NCBI GenBank assembly: GCA_017468085.1
Contig: JAFUJR010000007.1
Span: 19,439-83,438 of the forward strand
Direction: 5' to 3'
Source: Clostridia bacterium
GTDB taxonomy: Bacteria > Bacillota > Clostridia > Christensenellales > Borkfalkiaceae
DNA: 64,000 nt
The notes below the pieces were generated by a model that was given only the letters and a program-made list of their open reading frames with translations, was not told the DNA's origin and made no database searches. The number at the start of each line of letters is the position of its first letter. Position 1 is the stretch's first letter. Below, in pieces: positions 44,774-54,475 of this stretch. The translations under genes were made by a program, and so were the position numbers.

Positions 44774-45937
44774 TCACATATATGCTTTTACGGCAAACAC
44801 CCCTTCGATTGCGGAAAGTTTATCTAAAATTTCCTGCGTAGGCGCGAGATTCGTTTCAACAATCGTATAAGCGACCTCCCCCTTCGAGCCGTTGGCAAGA
44901 TTTTCAATGTTTACGTTCTGCGCCGAAAAGGTTGACGTGATTTGCGAAAGCATATTCGGAACGTTCTTATTCATAATACAAACGCGCGGTTTTTCAGATT
45001 GCGGTATACCCACAGTAGGGAAGTTTACGCTGTTGCGGATATTGCCGCAAGTTAAAAATTCGTCCAACTGCTGCGCCGCCATAATCGCGCAATGGTCCTC
45101 CGACTCCACCGTAGACGCGCCGAGGTGCGGAATAGGAATTACCCCCTCCACGCCCACCGTTTCGTCCGTAGGGAAATCGGTTACGTAAGCGGCGATTTTT
45201 CCGTTTATAAGCGCCGTTTTCAAATCCGCGGCGTTTACCAAATCCGCACGGGAAAGGTTAAGGACTCGCACGCCGTCCTTCATCTGGGCAATCGTTTTTT
45301 GGCAAATTATATTTTTTGTTTGCGGCGTAGCGGGTACGTGCAACGTGATATAATCGCACGTCTTGAAAATTTCTACGTAATCGGAAGCCTGACTGACGGA
45401 CGGCGCCAAGCTCCACGCTGCCTTTGCCGTAATGTAGGGATCATAGCCCATTACGCGCATACCGAGGGAAATTGCCGCGTTTGCAACCATGCCGCCGATT
45501 GCCCCCAAGCCGATAACGCCAAGCGTTTTTCCTGCGAGCTCGTGCCCGACAAACGCAGCTTTTCCCTGCTCTACCGTTTTGGCAATCCCCGTTTGCCCTG
45601 CAAGACTTTTTACCCATGCCACGCCGCCAAGGACGTCGCGGGACGCCAGCACGAGCGCCGCGATAGCAAGCTCCTTCACCGCATTTGCGTTTGCGCCCGG
45701 CGTATTGAAAACGACGATTCCTTTTTCAGTACACCTTTCTAAGGGGATATTGTTTACACCTGCTCCGCAACGCGCAATTGCACGTAAGGTAGGCGAAAAC
45801 ACCGCTTCGTGTAAAGATGCCGAGCGGACCATGATTGCAGACTCATTTTTCACGTTTTCCCCCACCTCGTATTTACTCGGCAGCAGAATATCCGTACCGA
45901 CCTTTGCAATTTTATTCATCAACTTAATTTTCAACAT
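44774..45937 (-). CDS. serA: D-3-phosphoglycerate dehydrogenase with ACT domain
   Basis: First step of serine synthesis: oxidises 3-phosphoglycerate with NAD+. The 387-aa protein has the NAD-binding GLGAIGG motif (about residues 145-151), the catalytic Arg in NLSRADLV, the acidic partner near VTDFPTDE and the catalytic His in PHLGAST (near 276). A C-terminal ACT domain (about 315-387) should give feedback control by serine. It lies 65 nt after serC. Confidence 0.95.
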   Translation of the reverse strand: MLKIKLMNKIAKVGTDILLPSKYEVGENVKNESAIMVRSASLHEAVFSPTLRAIARCGAGVNNIPLERCTEKGIVVFNTPGANANAVKELAIAALVLASRDVLGGVAWVKSLAGQTGIAKTVEQGKAAFVGHELAGKTLGVIGLGAIGGMVANAAISLGMRVMGYDPYITAKAAWSLAPSVSQASDYVEIFKTCDYITLHVPATPQTKNIICQKTIAQMKDGVRVLNLSRADLVNAADLKTALINGKIAAYVTDFPTDETVGVEGVIPIPHLGASTVESEDHCAIMAAQQLDEFLTCGNIRNSVNFPTVGIPQSEKPRVCIMNKNVPNMLSQITSTFSAQNVNIENLANGSKGEVAYTIVETNLAPTQEILDKLSAIEGVFAVKAYM

Positions 45938-46002
45938 ATTTCTCTCCGAACATCAGCTTGTTTACGTCTTAAAAATTTCGTTTCTACGCGTACCTGTATG
46001 CC

Positions 46003-47085
46003 TCATTTTGGATTTTTTTCAGCGAATTCCTTCATAAATGCAACCAACGCTTCCACGCCCTCGTAGGGCATTGCATTGTATATCGAGGCGCGCATACCGC
46101 CCACCAAACGGTGTCCTTTTAGGTTGACAAGCCCCCTCTTTTCCGCTTGCTCTGCAAACCGTTTATCCAACTCGGGATTTTGCGTCAAAAAAGGGACGTT
46201 CATCATGGAACGACTATTTTTTTCGACGGGCGCGATATAATAATCTTGTCCATCCAAATACTCGTACAAAAGCGCCGCTTTGCGCTCGTTAAGCGCCTTC
46301 ATTTTCTGCAATCCGCCCATGGAAAGAAGCCACTCGCAAACGAGCTTTGCAATATATATACAATAGGTAGGCGGCGTATTATACATTGAACCGTTATCCG
46401 CCATAATTTTATAATTGAGCATCGTCGGCGTACAAGCGCGCGCTTTACCCAATAAATCCTCGCGAACGATTACCAACGTCAATCCTGCCGCGGACATGTT
46501 TTTTTGCGCGCCTGCATATATAACGCCAAATTTGGATACGTTGATCGGCTCGCTTAAAATACACGAGGACATATCCGCTACGATTGGTGCGTTCGTTTTG
46601 GGGATATACGGAAATTTTGTGCCGTAAATCGTATTATTGACGCACATATGCACGTAATCGATTCCGTCGCGGAATTTTAAATCTTCTTCGTTTGGAACAA
46701 ACGAGAAATTCCATTCCTTCGTGCTTGCCGCCACAGCCACGTCCCCGTATTTTTTCGCCTCTTGGTATGCCTTGGTGGAAAATTGCCCGGAAAGGATATA
46801 ATCCGCCTTCCCCGTTTCCGAAAGTAAATTCAAGGGTACGGCGGCAAATTGCGTAGACGCACCGCCCTGTAAAAACAGCACCTTGTAATTATCGGGAATA
46901 GCCATAACCTCACGTAAGAGCTTTTCTGCGTCCTTTATAATTTTTTCATATACGGCAGAGCGGTGGCTCATTTCCATAACGGACATACCGCACCCTTCGT
47001 AATTCAACGTTTCTAACGCCGCCTTTTTTAAAACCGCTTCGGGTAACATCGACGGCCCCGCAGAAAAATTATATACTCTTTCCAT
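46003..47085 (-). CDS. serC: Phosphoserine aminotransferase
   Basis: PLP enzyme that converts 3-phosphohydroxypyruvate and glutamate to phosphoserine. The 360-aa protein opens with YNFSAGPSMLPE, has FLQGGAS (near residue 76), DMSSC near 172 and the Schiff-base Lys in YAGAQKN (near 196), and ends with GGMRASIYNAM. Full length. Promoter-like TTGCCT and TAGAAT (17-nt spacer) lie about 60 nt upstream. serC and serA form a two-gene operon; no serB-type phosphatase is nearby. Confidence 0.97.
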   Translation of the reverse strand: MERVYNFSAGPSMLPEAVLKKAALETLNYEGCGMSVMEMSHRSAVYEKIIKDAEKLLREVMAIPDNYKVLFLQGGASTQFAAVPLNLLSETGKADYILSGQFSTKAYQEAKKYGDVAVAASTKEWNFSFVPNEEDLKFRDGIDYVHMCVNNTIYGTKFPYIPKTNAPIVADMSSCILSEPINVSKFGVIYAGAQKNMSAAGLTLVIVREDLLGKARACTPTMLNYKIMADNGSMYNTPPTYCIYIAKLVCEWLLSMGGLQKMKALNERKAALLYEYLDGQDYYIAPVEKNSRSMMNVPFLTQNPELDKRFAEQAEKRGLVNLKGHRLVGGMRASIYNAMPYEGVEALVAFMKEFAEKNPK

Positions 47086-47232
47086 AGATACACCTCAAAC
47101 GAAAAAATAAAACACATCGCGTTTTTTAATCGAAAATATTGATTAAAATATATTCTAACAAATTGCAAATAAAAAGGCAAGGATTTTAAGATGAAAATCG
47201 GATTTTTGCTTTACCGATCCACGTTTTTATAT

Positions 47233-47260
47233 AAAAAAGAGCGATCCCGCGTCGGGTCGC
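47233..47260 (-). terminator. Terminator of the dehydratase/desulfidase operon
   Basis: Stem 47241-47249 with 47253-47260 (one bulged base), 3-nt loop, then a T run on the minus strand (47238-47233). It lies 35 nt after the desulfidase gene. Confidence 0.8.
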
Positions 47261-47294
47261 CCTTTATTAGTGTATGCATTGTTAAATAAAAAGG

Positions 47295-48560
47295 TTATTC
47301 TTCAAGCATTATGCGCAAAATTTCCCTATCCGTTTCGCGCATACCTTCGTGCGCCAAACGGGAAACGCTCTTAATCGTATTTTCAACGCCCTCTTTCACG
47401 ATACCGTCGCCCGCGAAAAATTCGTTGCCGTTATAATACATATTCAAACCAAGCAAGCCGCTTTCCACAGCCGTTGCAATTTTTGCCGCACAGCTTGCCT
47501 TTGCGCCGTCGCAGATAATACCCGAATCGATTGCCAATGCATTGACAAGCGTATGAGAAACCTCTTCGTTGCCGCCGCCCAAAAGATAAGCAATACCGCA
47601 CGCCGCACCTGCGCCCGCCGAAACTACGCCGCAGTATGCAGAAAGCGCCCCAATCCCACTCTTTAAATGAGTGGTTACAAGGTTGGAAACGCACAGCGCG
47701 CGATAAAGTTTTTCTTGTGAAATATGTAATCCGCGCGCATAAACAATGACGGGAACGGAGGCGGTGATGCCTTGGTTTCCGCTGCCAGAATTGATGATGA
47801 CGGGAAGTTCGCACCCGTTCATTCGCGCGTCGCTTGCCGCCGCCGCATAAGCTTTCGCCGTGATTTTGATATCGGGTTGATATGCGCGGAGAAGAACCTT
47901 GCCCACGTTTGCGCCGTAACTATTTTTTAAACCCTCCTCTGCAATCGCCATATTGTAGGAAATTTGACGGTCTAAAAGCGCACGTACGGCTTCGAGATCC
48001 ACCTCGTCGGCAAATGCAACGATATCTTCTACGCTTAAACAACCTCTATCGGCGCGGCGTTCTTCCTTGGGTAAATTTTCATATAAAATTTGCCCGTCCA
48101 GTTTTACGCAAACGATATTGGTATGCGCGTCTGCAATACGGACGTAAGCCTCGTGCCGTTCAGAACGCAGAATAACGCCGATATCGAACACACGCGCATC
48201 GTCGGGGGTAACGACCTCTACGTCAAAATTTTCTTTGATTTTTTTGATTTGCTTGATTTGTTCTTCGTTTACGCACGCAATCACCTCGAGCGCCGCGCCC
48301 GCGTCGCCCGCCACCAAACCCGCCGCAAACGCAGATTTAATGCCGCGCATACCGCCCGTATGCGGTACGGTAACACAACGCGCGTTCTTGACAATGTTTC
48401 CGCTCACCTCTATCCTTGCAGAGATGGGCGTTTCGTTAAGAACGGACTTCGCGCGTGCCGTTGCGTAGGCAATAGAAATCGGCTCGGTACAGCCCATAGC
48501 GGGAACGAGCTCTTCATGGAGAATTTTGACGTATTCCGCATAAATTTCTTTGGTGAGCAT
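47295..48560 (-). CDS. L-cysteine desulfidase / serine dehydratase-like protein (UPF0597)
   Basis: A 421-aa member of the UPF0597/CdsB family, which uses an oxygen-sensitive 4Fe-4S cluster to split cysteine into pyruvate, ammonia and sulfide, or to dehydrate serine. Seen: the cluster cysteine motif AMGCTEPISIAYA (about residues 21-33), GNQGITASVP (near 262), and CDGAKASCAAKI (near 355). It lies 19 nt after the nucleotide-sugar dehydratase gene and next to serine synthesis genes. Substrate (cysteine or serine) is not settled by sequence. Its ammonia product fits the ammonia-using theme elsewhere in the window. Confidence 0.88.
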   Translation of the reverse strand: MLTKEIYAEYVKILHEELVPAMGCTEPISIAYATARAKSVLNETPISARIEVSGNIVKNARCVTVPHTGGMRGIKSAFAAGLVAGDAGAALEVIACVNEEQIKQIKKIKENFDVEVVTPDDARVFDIGVILRSERHEAYVRIADAHTNIVCVKLDGQILYENLPKEERRADRGCLSVEDIVAFADEVDLEAVRALLDRQISYNMAIAEEGLKNSYGANVGKVLLRAYQPDIKITAKAYAAAASDARMNGCELPVIINSGSGNQGITASVPVIVYARGLHISQEKLYRALCVSNLVTTHLKSGIGALSAYCGVVSAGAGAACGIAYLLGGGNEEVSHTLVNALAIDSGIICDGAKASCAAKIATAVESGLLGLNMYYNGNEFFAGDGIVKEGVENTIKSVSRLAHEGMRETDREILRIMLEE

Positions 48561-48579
48561 AGAAAACCCCTTTGCGTTT

Positions 48580-50544
48580 TTACGCGTGTTTTTCTTCCGT
48601 TTCTTCTTTTTCAGTAGGTTGCGTTTTTAAAAAACTAACCGCCACACTCTCGCGCACGTCGATGGTATAGGTAGGTACGAGCTTTTTCACCCACTCCTTC
48701 ATCTGATCCGTTTCGTTATGCGCCTCTACGTAAAGCGCGTCGATATCTTGCCAAAAGCCTTCTTCGTCTAAAGGAATCGGCTGAGCGATGTTGATAAGTC
48801 CGTTTGCGGTTTGCTGCAAACCCTCTTCTTCCATCAATCTCTCTTCAAAGAGTTTTTCGCCCGGACGAAGCCCCGTGCAAACGATGTCGATATCGACGTT
48901 GGGCTCGTAGCCGGAAAGCTTAATGAGGTTATAAGCAAGATCGTAAATCCTGACGGGTTCGCCCATATCCAAAACGAAGATTTGACCGCCTTTAGCGTAT
49001 GCGCCTGCTTGCAAAACGAGGGAAACCGCCTCGGGAATGGTCATAAAATAACGGATAATATCCTTATGCGTAACGGTAACGGGTCCGCCCTCCTCAATTT
49101 GCCGTTTGAACAGCGGGATAACCGAGCCGTTCGAACCTAAAACGTTACCGAAACGAACGGCTACAAAGTTGGTTTTTTTGCTGTATTTACCCAACGTTTG
49201 AATGATCATTTCACAGATACGCTTGGTTGCACCCATGATATTGGTGGGATTTACGGCTTTATCCGTAGAGATTTGCACGAAGGTTTCCGCCTCGAATTCG
49301 TCCGCCGCCTTTGCGACGTTCAACGTACCGAATACGTTATTCTTCACCGCCTCATTGGGGCTAGTTTCCATAAGCGGAACGTGTTTATGCGCCGCCGCAT
49401 TAAATACGATTTGCGGTCTGTATTTATTAAATACGTCGCGGATTTTTACCTTATCGCGAATGCTTGCCACCAAGGTAAGCAAAGGCAAGTCGGGATAGTG
49501 TCGTCTGAGTTCTTGTTCAATGTCGTAAAGATTATTTTCGTAAACGTCGAGAATAATCAATTCCTTGGGACTATGCATTGCAATTTGACGGCAAAGCTCA
49601 CTGCCGATAGAACCGCCGCCGCCCGTAACGAGTACGACCTTATTTTCGATATAACCCGCCACCTCGTTCAGGTTTACGTTGATTTGTTCTCTTCCAAGCA
49701 AATCCCCTATTTCGACGTTGCGGAGCTTGGAAACGGAAATCTCGCCGTTCGTCATTTCGCTAAGCTCGGGGAGCATACGCACGGGAACGCCCAATTTACT
49801 GCAATGCAGTAAGGCTTCCTTTTGCAATTTTTTCTGTGTAGACGGTATGGTGATGAAGATTTCTTCTACTTTAAATTTTTTCGCCGTTTCCTCCAACTCG
49901 TCGAAGGTGGCTACTACACGAACGTCGTAAATGCGCCTATCCATAGAACGGTTGTCCGCGTCTACGATACAAACGGGCTCGTAACGGCTCTTATCGTCGA
50001 AAACCATATGACGAATCAAAGTGAACGTATCGTTATTACAGCCGACAAGCATGACCTTGCGTTTTTTATCTCTAAAATTACAGAATTTACACTTTAAGGT
50101 GGTGTATATTCGTTTGGAAACGCGAATCGCTGAAAGTCCGCATAAAAGCAGAATACAGTAAACAAGTACGGTATAAAAAATAATGCCGGATTCGCTGCGG
50201 AAATCCTTGCCAGCAATCAGTAAAAATATAAAATTGGCAACCGCAACCGTGCCGACTACCGCCGCCAAGCGTAAAAACTCGGGGATACCTACGGAAGAAA
50301 ACTTCATAGAGTAGGTACGGAACAATAAGCCCGACATAACGACAAAAAGCGCGTTGGCAGTCATCCAAATCCATACGGACGTGGATACGCTCCATCTCTT
50401 GGTATTATGTACAAAAAGAAAATAAGCGCCAAGCGCGGCAATCGCTACGCAAAGAATATCCAAAACGACGGTTGCCGTTTTAATGAGCAAACCGCGCCAT
50501 TTTGTATTTCCGTGTTCATTGACCTTTGTTTTTTTAGACATCAC
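48580..50544 (-). CDS. Membrane nucleotide-sugar 4,6-dehydratase (CapD/PglF/FlaA1-like)
   Basis: A 654-aa protein for surface-glycan synthesis. Four N-terminal helices (about residues 18-130) are followed by a CoA-binding-like domain (about 165-275) and a short-chain dehydratase domain with the NAD motif VTGGGGSIGSE (about 311-321), STDKAVNPTN and the MGATK active-site segment, where Met replaces the usual Tyr as in PglF and FlaA1. It likely converts a UDP-GlcNAc type sugar to its 4-keto-6-deoxy form. A consensus promoter lies directly upstream. Confidence 0.93.
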   Translation of the reverse strand: MMSKKTKVNEHGNTKWRGLLIKTATVVLDILCVAIAALGAYFLFVHNTKRWSVSTSVWIWMTANALFVVMSGLLFRTYSMKFSSVGIPEFLRLAAVVGTVAVANFIFLLIAGKDFRSESGIIFYTVLVYCILLLCGLSAIRVSKRIYTTLKCKFCNFRDKKRKVMLVGCNNDTFTLIRHMVFDDKSRYEPVCIVDADNRSMDRRIYDVRVVATFDELEETAKKFKVEEIFITIPSTQKKLQKEALLHCSKLGVPVRMLPELSEMTNGEISVSKLRNVEIGDLLGREQINVNLNEVAGYIENKVVLVTGGGGSIGSELCRQIAMHSPKELIILDVYENNLYDIEQELRRHYPDLPLLTLVASIRDKVKIRDVFNKYRPQIVFNAAAHKHVPLMETSPNEAVKNNVFGTLNVAKAADEFEAETFVQISTDKAVNPTNIMGATKRICEMIIQTLGKYSKKTNFVAVRFGNVLGSNGSVIPLFKRQIEEGGPVTVTHKDIIRYFMTIPEAVSLVLQAGAYAKGGQIFVLDMGEPVRIYDLAYNLIKLSGYEPNVDIDIVCTGLRPGEKLFEERLMEEEGLQQTANGLINIAQPIPLDEEGFWQDIDALYVEAHNETDQMKEWVKKLVPTYTIDVRESVAVSFLKTQPTEKEETEEKHA

Positions 50545-50610
50545 AATTCCTCTGTTCGTTTTTACATTTTTTGCCTTAGCGTTTAAGGCAAGCGCTAATC
50601 AATCCGTATA

Positions 50611-50639
50611 ATTATATCATACAAGTTTCACTTTGTCAA
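50611..50639 (-). promoter_or_regulatory. Consensus promoter of the nucleotide-sugar dehydratase gene
   Basis: Perfect TTGACA (50634-50639), 17-nt spacer and perfect TATAAT (50611-50616) on the minus strand, 66 nt before the start codon, squeezed directly behind the stop of the upstream ATP-grasp gene. Confidence 0.88.
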
Positions 50640-50646
50640 GGCTTTT

Positions 50647-51531
50647 TCAAAATTTGAATATATTAGAAATATATTCGGCATATAAACGCGCTACGTTTAT
50701 TCCCGTCGTGGCTTCCAAACCCTCAAAAAAGGCGTTGGAGTTTACCTCGCATATCCTTGCGCCGTCCTGCGTTTGCAATACGTCTACGCCGCAATAATCC
50801 AACCCGAGCGCCCGTGCCGCTTTCTCCGCAACGCTTGCGACGGTTTCGGAAAGCGCTATCGTTCTCCCCTCGCCGCCGAGCTCGATATTAGAACGGAATT
50901 CGCCCGTTTTTGCAACGCGTTCCATCGCGGCGACAGCTTTTCCGCCGATGACGATTACACGGATATCCCTGCCCGCCGCCTCAGAAATAAATTGCTGAAA
51001 AAAGTGTGGTTCGTGCAAAAATTCGTTGCCGGCTTTGATTAAATCGGGCATACCATGTACGAGTTGAACGCCTGCACCGAAAGACCCGTAGCTCTTTTTT
51101 ACGACAAGCGGAAAGCCAAGTTCTTGAGAGACCTTTTGTAAAAAAAACTCGTTTGCTTTCACATTCGGCGTATAGCAAAGCGGGGCGGGAACACTTTTGA
51201 TAAGCGGTACGTTTGCCTCGCGCAAAGCAAGGTAAGTGAGCATTTTATCGTCGCAAAGCTCGATTGCGGAAATCGGATTGAACAAGCGTAAGCCCAACCC
51301 TTCCAACATTCTGCCGAGATATTTATCCTTATCTAAATACACGGCGAAATTATATTTTTGCGCAACAGACGAAGATATTTTTCCGTCCGCAAACAAGGTT
51401 GCATATACCTCCCCGTTACGCAAAACGTCCGCTTGAACACCAAGCGCACGAAGCTCCTCCGCAATTCTTTCTCCCTGTCTATAAAATTTTTCGCCGTTTG
51501 GATAGCCGTTGATAAGCACCAAGCCTTGCAT
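50647..51531 (-). CDS. RimK-like ATP-grasp ligase
   Basis: A 294-aa ATP-grasp enzyme that should join a carboxylate to an amine. Seen: a preATP domain, the KKSYGSFGAGV phosphate loop (near residue 149), the adenine-contacting QQFI strand, DIRVIVIGGKAV, a late CGVDVL and the metal-binding EVNSNAFFEG. It resembles alpha-L-glutamate ligases (RimK, LysX, MptN). Substrate unknown. It stands between two terminated units, hom upstream with a terminator in between and the dehydratase promoter downstream. Confidence 0.82.
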   Translation of the reverse strand: MQGLVLINGYPNGEKFYRQGERIAEELRALGVQADVLRNGEVYATLFADGKISSSVAQKYNFAVYLDKDKYLGRMLEGLGLRLFNPISAIELCDDKMLTYLALREANVPLIKSVPAPLCYTPNVKANEFFLQKVSQELGFPLVVKKSYGSFGAGVQLVHGMPDLIKAGNEFLHEPHFFQQFISEAAGRDIRVIVIGGKAVAAMERVAKTGEFRSNIELGGEGRTIALSETVASVAEKAARALGLDYCGVDVLQTQDGARICEVNSNAFFEGLEATTGINVARLYAEYISNIFKF

Positions 51532-51550
51532 AGCGTTCTCCTTTACGTAA

Positions 51551-51578
51551 AAAAGCCGAGGCTATAATTTACCTCGGC
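51551..51578 (-). terminator. Terminator of hom
   Basis: 7-bp GC-rich stem (51555-51561 and 51572-51578), 10-nt AT loop, T run on the minus strand (51554-51549). Confidence 0.88.
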
Positions 51579-51585
51579 AAGTCTG

Positions 51586-52872
51586 TTATTCTTCAACGCG
51601 AATAAACGCCTCGACCTTAGCGTAATTCGTTTCGTTAATTTTGGCAATCGCCTTTTTAATGGAATTTTCACGCGTGGCGTGCGTGATAATGATAAGAGGC
51701 ACTCTTGACGTCTCGCTCGCTCTGCCCTTTTGTGCAATTTCGACGACGGAAACGTTGCACTTCGCAAAAATACTCGTCATTTTTGCCAACACACCCACCT
51801 CGTCCGCAACGGAAAGGCGAAGATAATATGCGCTTTCAAAGTCGGTGATGAATTTCGTGTTTTTCTCCGCAGTAGCCTTATTTTTGAAGGTGGAATATTT
51901 AATATCCGAGTGCGTCGCCGCGTAAATAATATCGGAAACGACTGCGCTTGCCGTAGGTAACGCGCCTGCGCCTCTGCCGTAGAGCATTACGTCGTCCACG
52001 GCGTCGCCCGTCATATAAACGGCGTTAAACGAATCGTTTACGCTCGCCAAAGGATGCGAGGATTTGATGAACGTAGGATGCACACGTACTTCAATGCCCT
52101 TTTCCGTATTCTTACCGATTGCAAGCAATTTCAAGGTGTAGCCGAGCTCTTTACCGAATGCAATATCCTTACCGTCCACTTTCGTGATACCCTCACGGAA
52201 AATGTGAGTATGCGGAACTTTGGTGTGGAACGCCATCGACGACAAAATAGAAAGCTTATACGTCGAATCAAATCCCTCTACGTCGTTGGTGGGGTCGAAT
52301 TCAGCATAGCCAAGGCGTTGCGCTTCTTTTAAGGTTTCAGCGTAATCCGCCCCTTCGTTTGCCATTTTCGTCAAAATATAGTTGGTCGTACCGTTGACGA
52401 TACCCATCATTTTTTGGATATGGTTTGCCTGCACGCCGTCAAGTAAAGTACGGATAATTGGCACGCCGCCTACACAGCTTGCTTCGTAATACAAGCCGCA
52501 GCCAGTACGGCGGGCAATTTCTTCCAATTCGTGCGAGTGTTTGCAAATCAGTTCCTTATTCGACGTAACAACCGTTTTCCCCTCGCGAAGCGCCGCGGTA
52601 ACGAACGCCCTTGCCGCGCCTACGCCGCCAATCGTTTCTACAACGATATCAACGTTGGGGTTTGCAATGACTTCTTCAATGCTTTTTGCGCGCGCTTCGG
52701 CGGATATGCCTAACGCGTCTAAACGCTCTGTGGATTTATCCAAAACCATTTCAACCGTCAAATCGACTTGTTGGGTTTTGAGGTAAAAATCATGATGATC
52801 GATCAGCGTTTGGTAGGTGCCGCCACCAACTACGCCCAGTCCTAATATTGCTACACCGACTTTCTTAACCAT
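51586..52872 (-). CDS. hom: Homoserine dehydrogenase
   Basis: Reduces aspartate semialdehyde to homoserine for threonine and methionine synthesis. The 428-aa protein has the NAD(P) motif GLGVVGGGTY (about residues 10-19), TSNKELICKH (near 98), the substrate region EASCVGGVPI and GTTNYILTKM, and a C-terminal ACT domain (about 345-428) for feedback control. Full length. It follows coaX after 43 nt and may be co-transcribed with it. Confidence 0.96.
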   Translation of the reverse strand: MVKKVGVAILGLGVVGGGTYQTLIDHHDFYLKTQQVDLTVEMVLDKSTERLDALGISAEARAKSIEEVIANPNVDIVVETIGGVGAARAFVTAALREGKTVVTSNKELICKHSHELEEIARRTGCGLYYEASCVGGVPIIRTLLDGVQANHIQKMMGIVNGTTNYILTKMANEGADYAETLKEAQRLGYAEFDPTNDVEGFDSTYKLSILSSMAFHTKVPHTHIFREGITKVDGKDIAFGKELGYTLKLLAIGKNTEKGIEVRVHPTFIKSSHPLASVNDSFNAVYMTGDAVDDVMLYGRGAGALPTASAVVSDIIYAATHSDIKYSTFKNKATAEKNTKFITDFESAYYLRLSVADEVGVLAKMTSIFAKCNVSVVEIAQKGRASETSRVPLIIITHATRENSIKKAIAKINETNYAKVEAFIRVEE

Positions 52873-52915
52873 ATTCTACTCCTTACAACTTGCGTTGATT
52901 TCTTCTTTGCCCGTA

Positions 52916-53698
52916 TTATTTTTCCTGCGTATTCAAATCGTAGAGATACTTTAACCCTTTGAGTGTAAGCAACTTGTCCACGACGTCAATTCCTTCGATT
53001 TCTTTAGCGATAATCTTTGAAAAACCGCCCGTTGCAATCGTTTTTACCTTAGGCGCTTTCAATTCTTTTTTGATACGTTTTACGATATATTCCGTCAACC
53101 CTGCAAAGCCGAAAACGATGCCCGCCTGCATATTCGTAACGGTATTTTTTGCAATGATACTTTTCGGCGCTTCGATTTCCACGCGCGGCAATTTCGCAGT
53201 GCCGTTGACAAGGGAATCGAGCGAACCTTTGATACCGGGGGAAATAACGCCGCCGATAAATTCGTTGTTGGCGCTGATGATATTAAAGGTGGTTGCCGTA
53301 CCAAAATCCACGACGATCATAGGCACGTTTTCGCCGTAATTGACGATTGCGGAAACGCAATTTACAATTCTGTCCGCACCCACCTCGCGCGAATCGTCGC
53401 AACGGATATTCAACCCCGATTTTAAACCGGGAGCAACGTGTAGCGGTTCAATTCCCAAATAAAGCGAGCACATTTTTTCAATCGTATAATCGAGAGAAGG
53501 CACGACGGAGGACATAATACCGCCCGTGATTTCGTTTGCCCCGATCCCCTGCGCCGTAAGCATACCGATAAGCTGTGCGCCATACTCGTCCGAAGTCGTT
53601 CTAAAATCGGTTGCAACGCGAAAAGAAACCTTTAATTCGTCCTTATCGTAAATTGCATATTTAATATTCGTATTGCCAATGTCAATGCAGATAATCAT
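52916..53698 (-). CDS. coaX: Type III pantothenate kinase
   Basis: First step of coenzyme A synthesis, insensitive to CoA feedback. The 260-aa protein has the ASKHA phosphate-1 motif DIGNTNIKYA at its N-terminus, GADRIVNCVSA (near residue 104), the FGTATT phosphate-2 motif and GGVISPGI. The start at 53698 is preferred over a longer frame because AAGGAAAGGA lies just upstream and the protein then begins at the conserved strand. It follows an ECF S component gene after 10 nt, suggesting uptake and use of the same vitamin. Confidence 0.95.
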   Translation of the reverse strand: MIICIDIGNTNIKYAIYDKDELKVSFRVATDFRTTSDEYGAQLIGMLTAQGIGANEITGGIMSSVVPSLDYTIEKMCSLYLGIEPLHVAPGLKSGLNIRCDDSREVGADRIVNCVSAIVNYGENVPMIVVDFGTATTFNIISANNEFIGGVISPGIKGSLDSLVNGTAKLPRVEIEAPKSIIAKNTVTNMQAGIVFGFAGLTEYIVKRIKKELKAPKVKTIATGGFSKIIAKEIEGIDVVDKLLTLKGLKYLYDLNTQEK

Positions 53699-53708
53699 TT
53701 TCCTTTCC

Positions 53709-54341
53709 TTATTTACCAATGCGTTTTTCCACAACTTTATATACGGTGTGCAAACCGGGCGCAACAATTAAATTTACGCCGAGCTCCACGAAGAAATTGA
53801 AGGTAACAAGCCCCAATAAGATAAATACAAACGGATTTAAGCCGAGGAATTGCGTCATTCCCAAATCGTTGACCATCCAATCCTGCGTCATGCCGATACT
53901 CTTGTTCATCCAAAGACAGCAAAGGATAAACACGCCCGTGTTGATAATCGGTACGATTGCAGACGCCGTAAATACGGCAACGTAACGGTTTTTCTTTTCG
54001 ATTAATTTAAACAAGAACCCTGCCGCAATCCCCGCCAACGTTGTTTTAGAAAGGCATGTAATTACCGTGATTACGGGATCATTCACCCAAATGATATAGT
54101 AAAATCCCGCAGGGGCGATGATAACTTGAATCAAAATCACCACGCCGCAAGCTAAGCCGAGAAAACCGCCTGCCCAAGGGCCGAGAAGCAACGCGCCCAA
54201 AACGATGGGGATAAGCGTGAAATTCAGCTGCACCGCGCCAATAGGAATTGCGCCGCCGAATGCTTGCAACACGACGACGAGCGCCAACAGCACACCGAGC
54301 GTCGCAACGTTTTTTGCCGTAAAAAACTTTTTAGTTGTCAT
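53709..54341 (-). CDS. ECF transporter S component, probably pantothenate
   Basis: A 210-aa membrane protein with six hydrophobic segments and the ECF S-component pattern near the N-terminus (ALVVVLQAFGG, LNFTLIPIVLGALLLGPWAG). It would bind a vitamin and dock to a shared ECF energising module encoded elsewhere. Pantothenate is inferred from coaX directly downstream (10 nt). Other small vitamins cannot be ruled out. A ~100-nt structured leader precedes it. Confidence 0.82.
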   Translation of the reverse strand: MTTKKFFTAKNVATLGVLLALVVVLQAFGGAIPIGAVQLNFTLIPIVLGALLLGPWAGGFLGLACGVVILIQVIIAPAGFYYIIWVNDPVITVITCLSKTTLAGIAAGFLFKLIEKKNRYVAVFTASAIVPIINTGVFILCCLWMNKSIGMTQDWMVNDLGMTQFLGLNPFVFILLGLVTFNFFVELGVNLIVAPGLHTVYKVVEKRIGK

Positions 54342-54440
54342 AAAACCTCCATCGAGTTCCGTTTAGGATACCCGTAGAAAAAAATGTAGATTTACCCGTT
54401 TGATTGGTAGAACCGCCAAAGGCGTGTTCTCCACGAGCAT
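54342..54440 (-). promoter_or_regulatory. Structured 5' leader of the ECF-coaX transcript
   Basis: On the minus strand the leader holds a hairpin with one bulged A (arms AGAAC-A-CGCC and GGCG-GTTCT, about 54411-54432) and two ACGGGTA direct repeats (near 54374-54402), before GGAGG. This could be a vitamin-responsive RNA. It does not match a riboswitch consensus I can recall. Confidence 0.35.
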
Positions 54441-54446
54441 AACACT

Positions 54447-54475
54447 ATTATAACGCATTTTTTTGGATATGGCAA
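54447..54475 (-). promoter_or_regulatory. Promoter of the ECF-coaX operon
   Basis: TTGCCA (54470-54475), 17-nt spacer, perfect TATAAT (54447-54452) on the minus strand. Confidence 0.82.
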
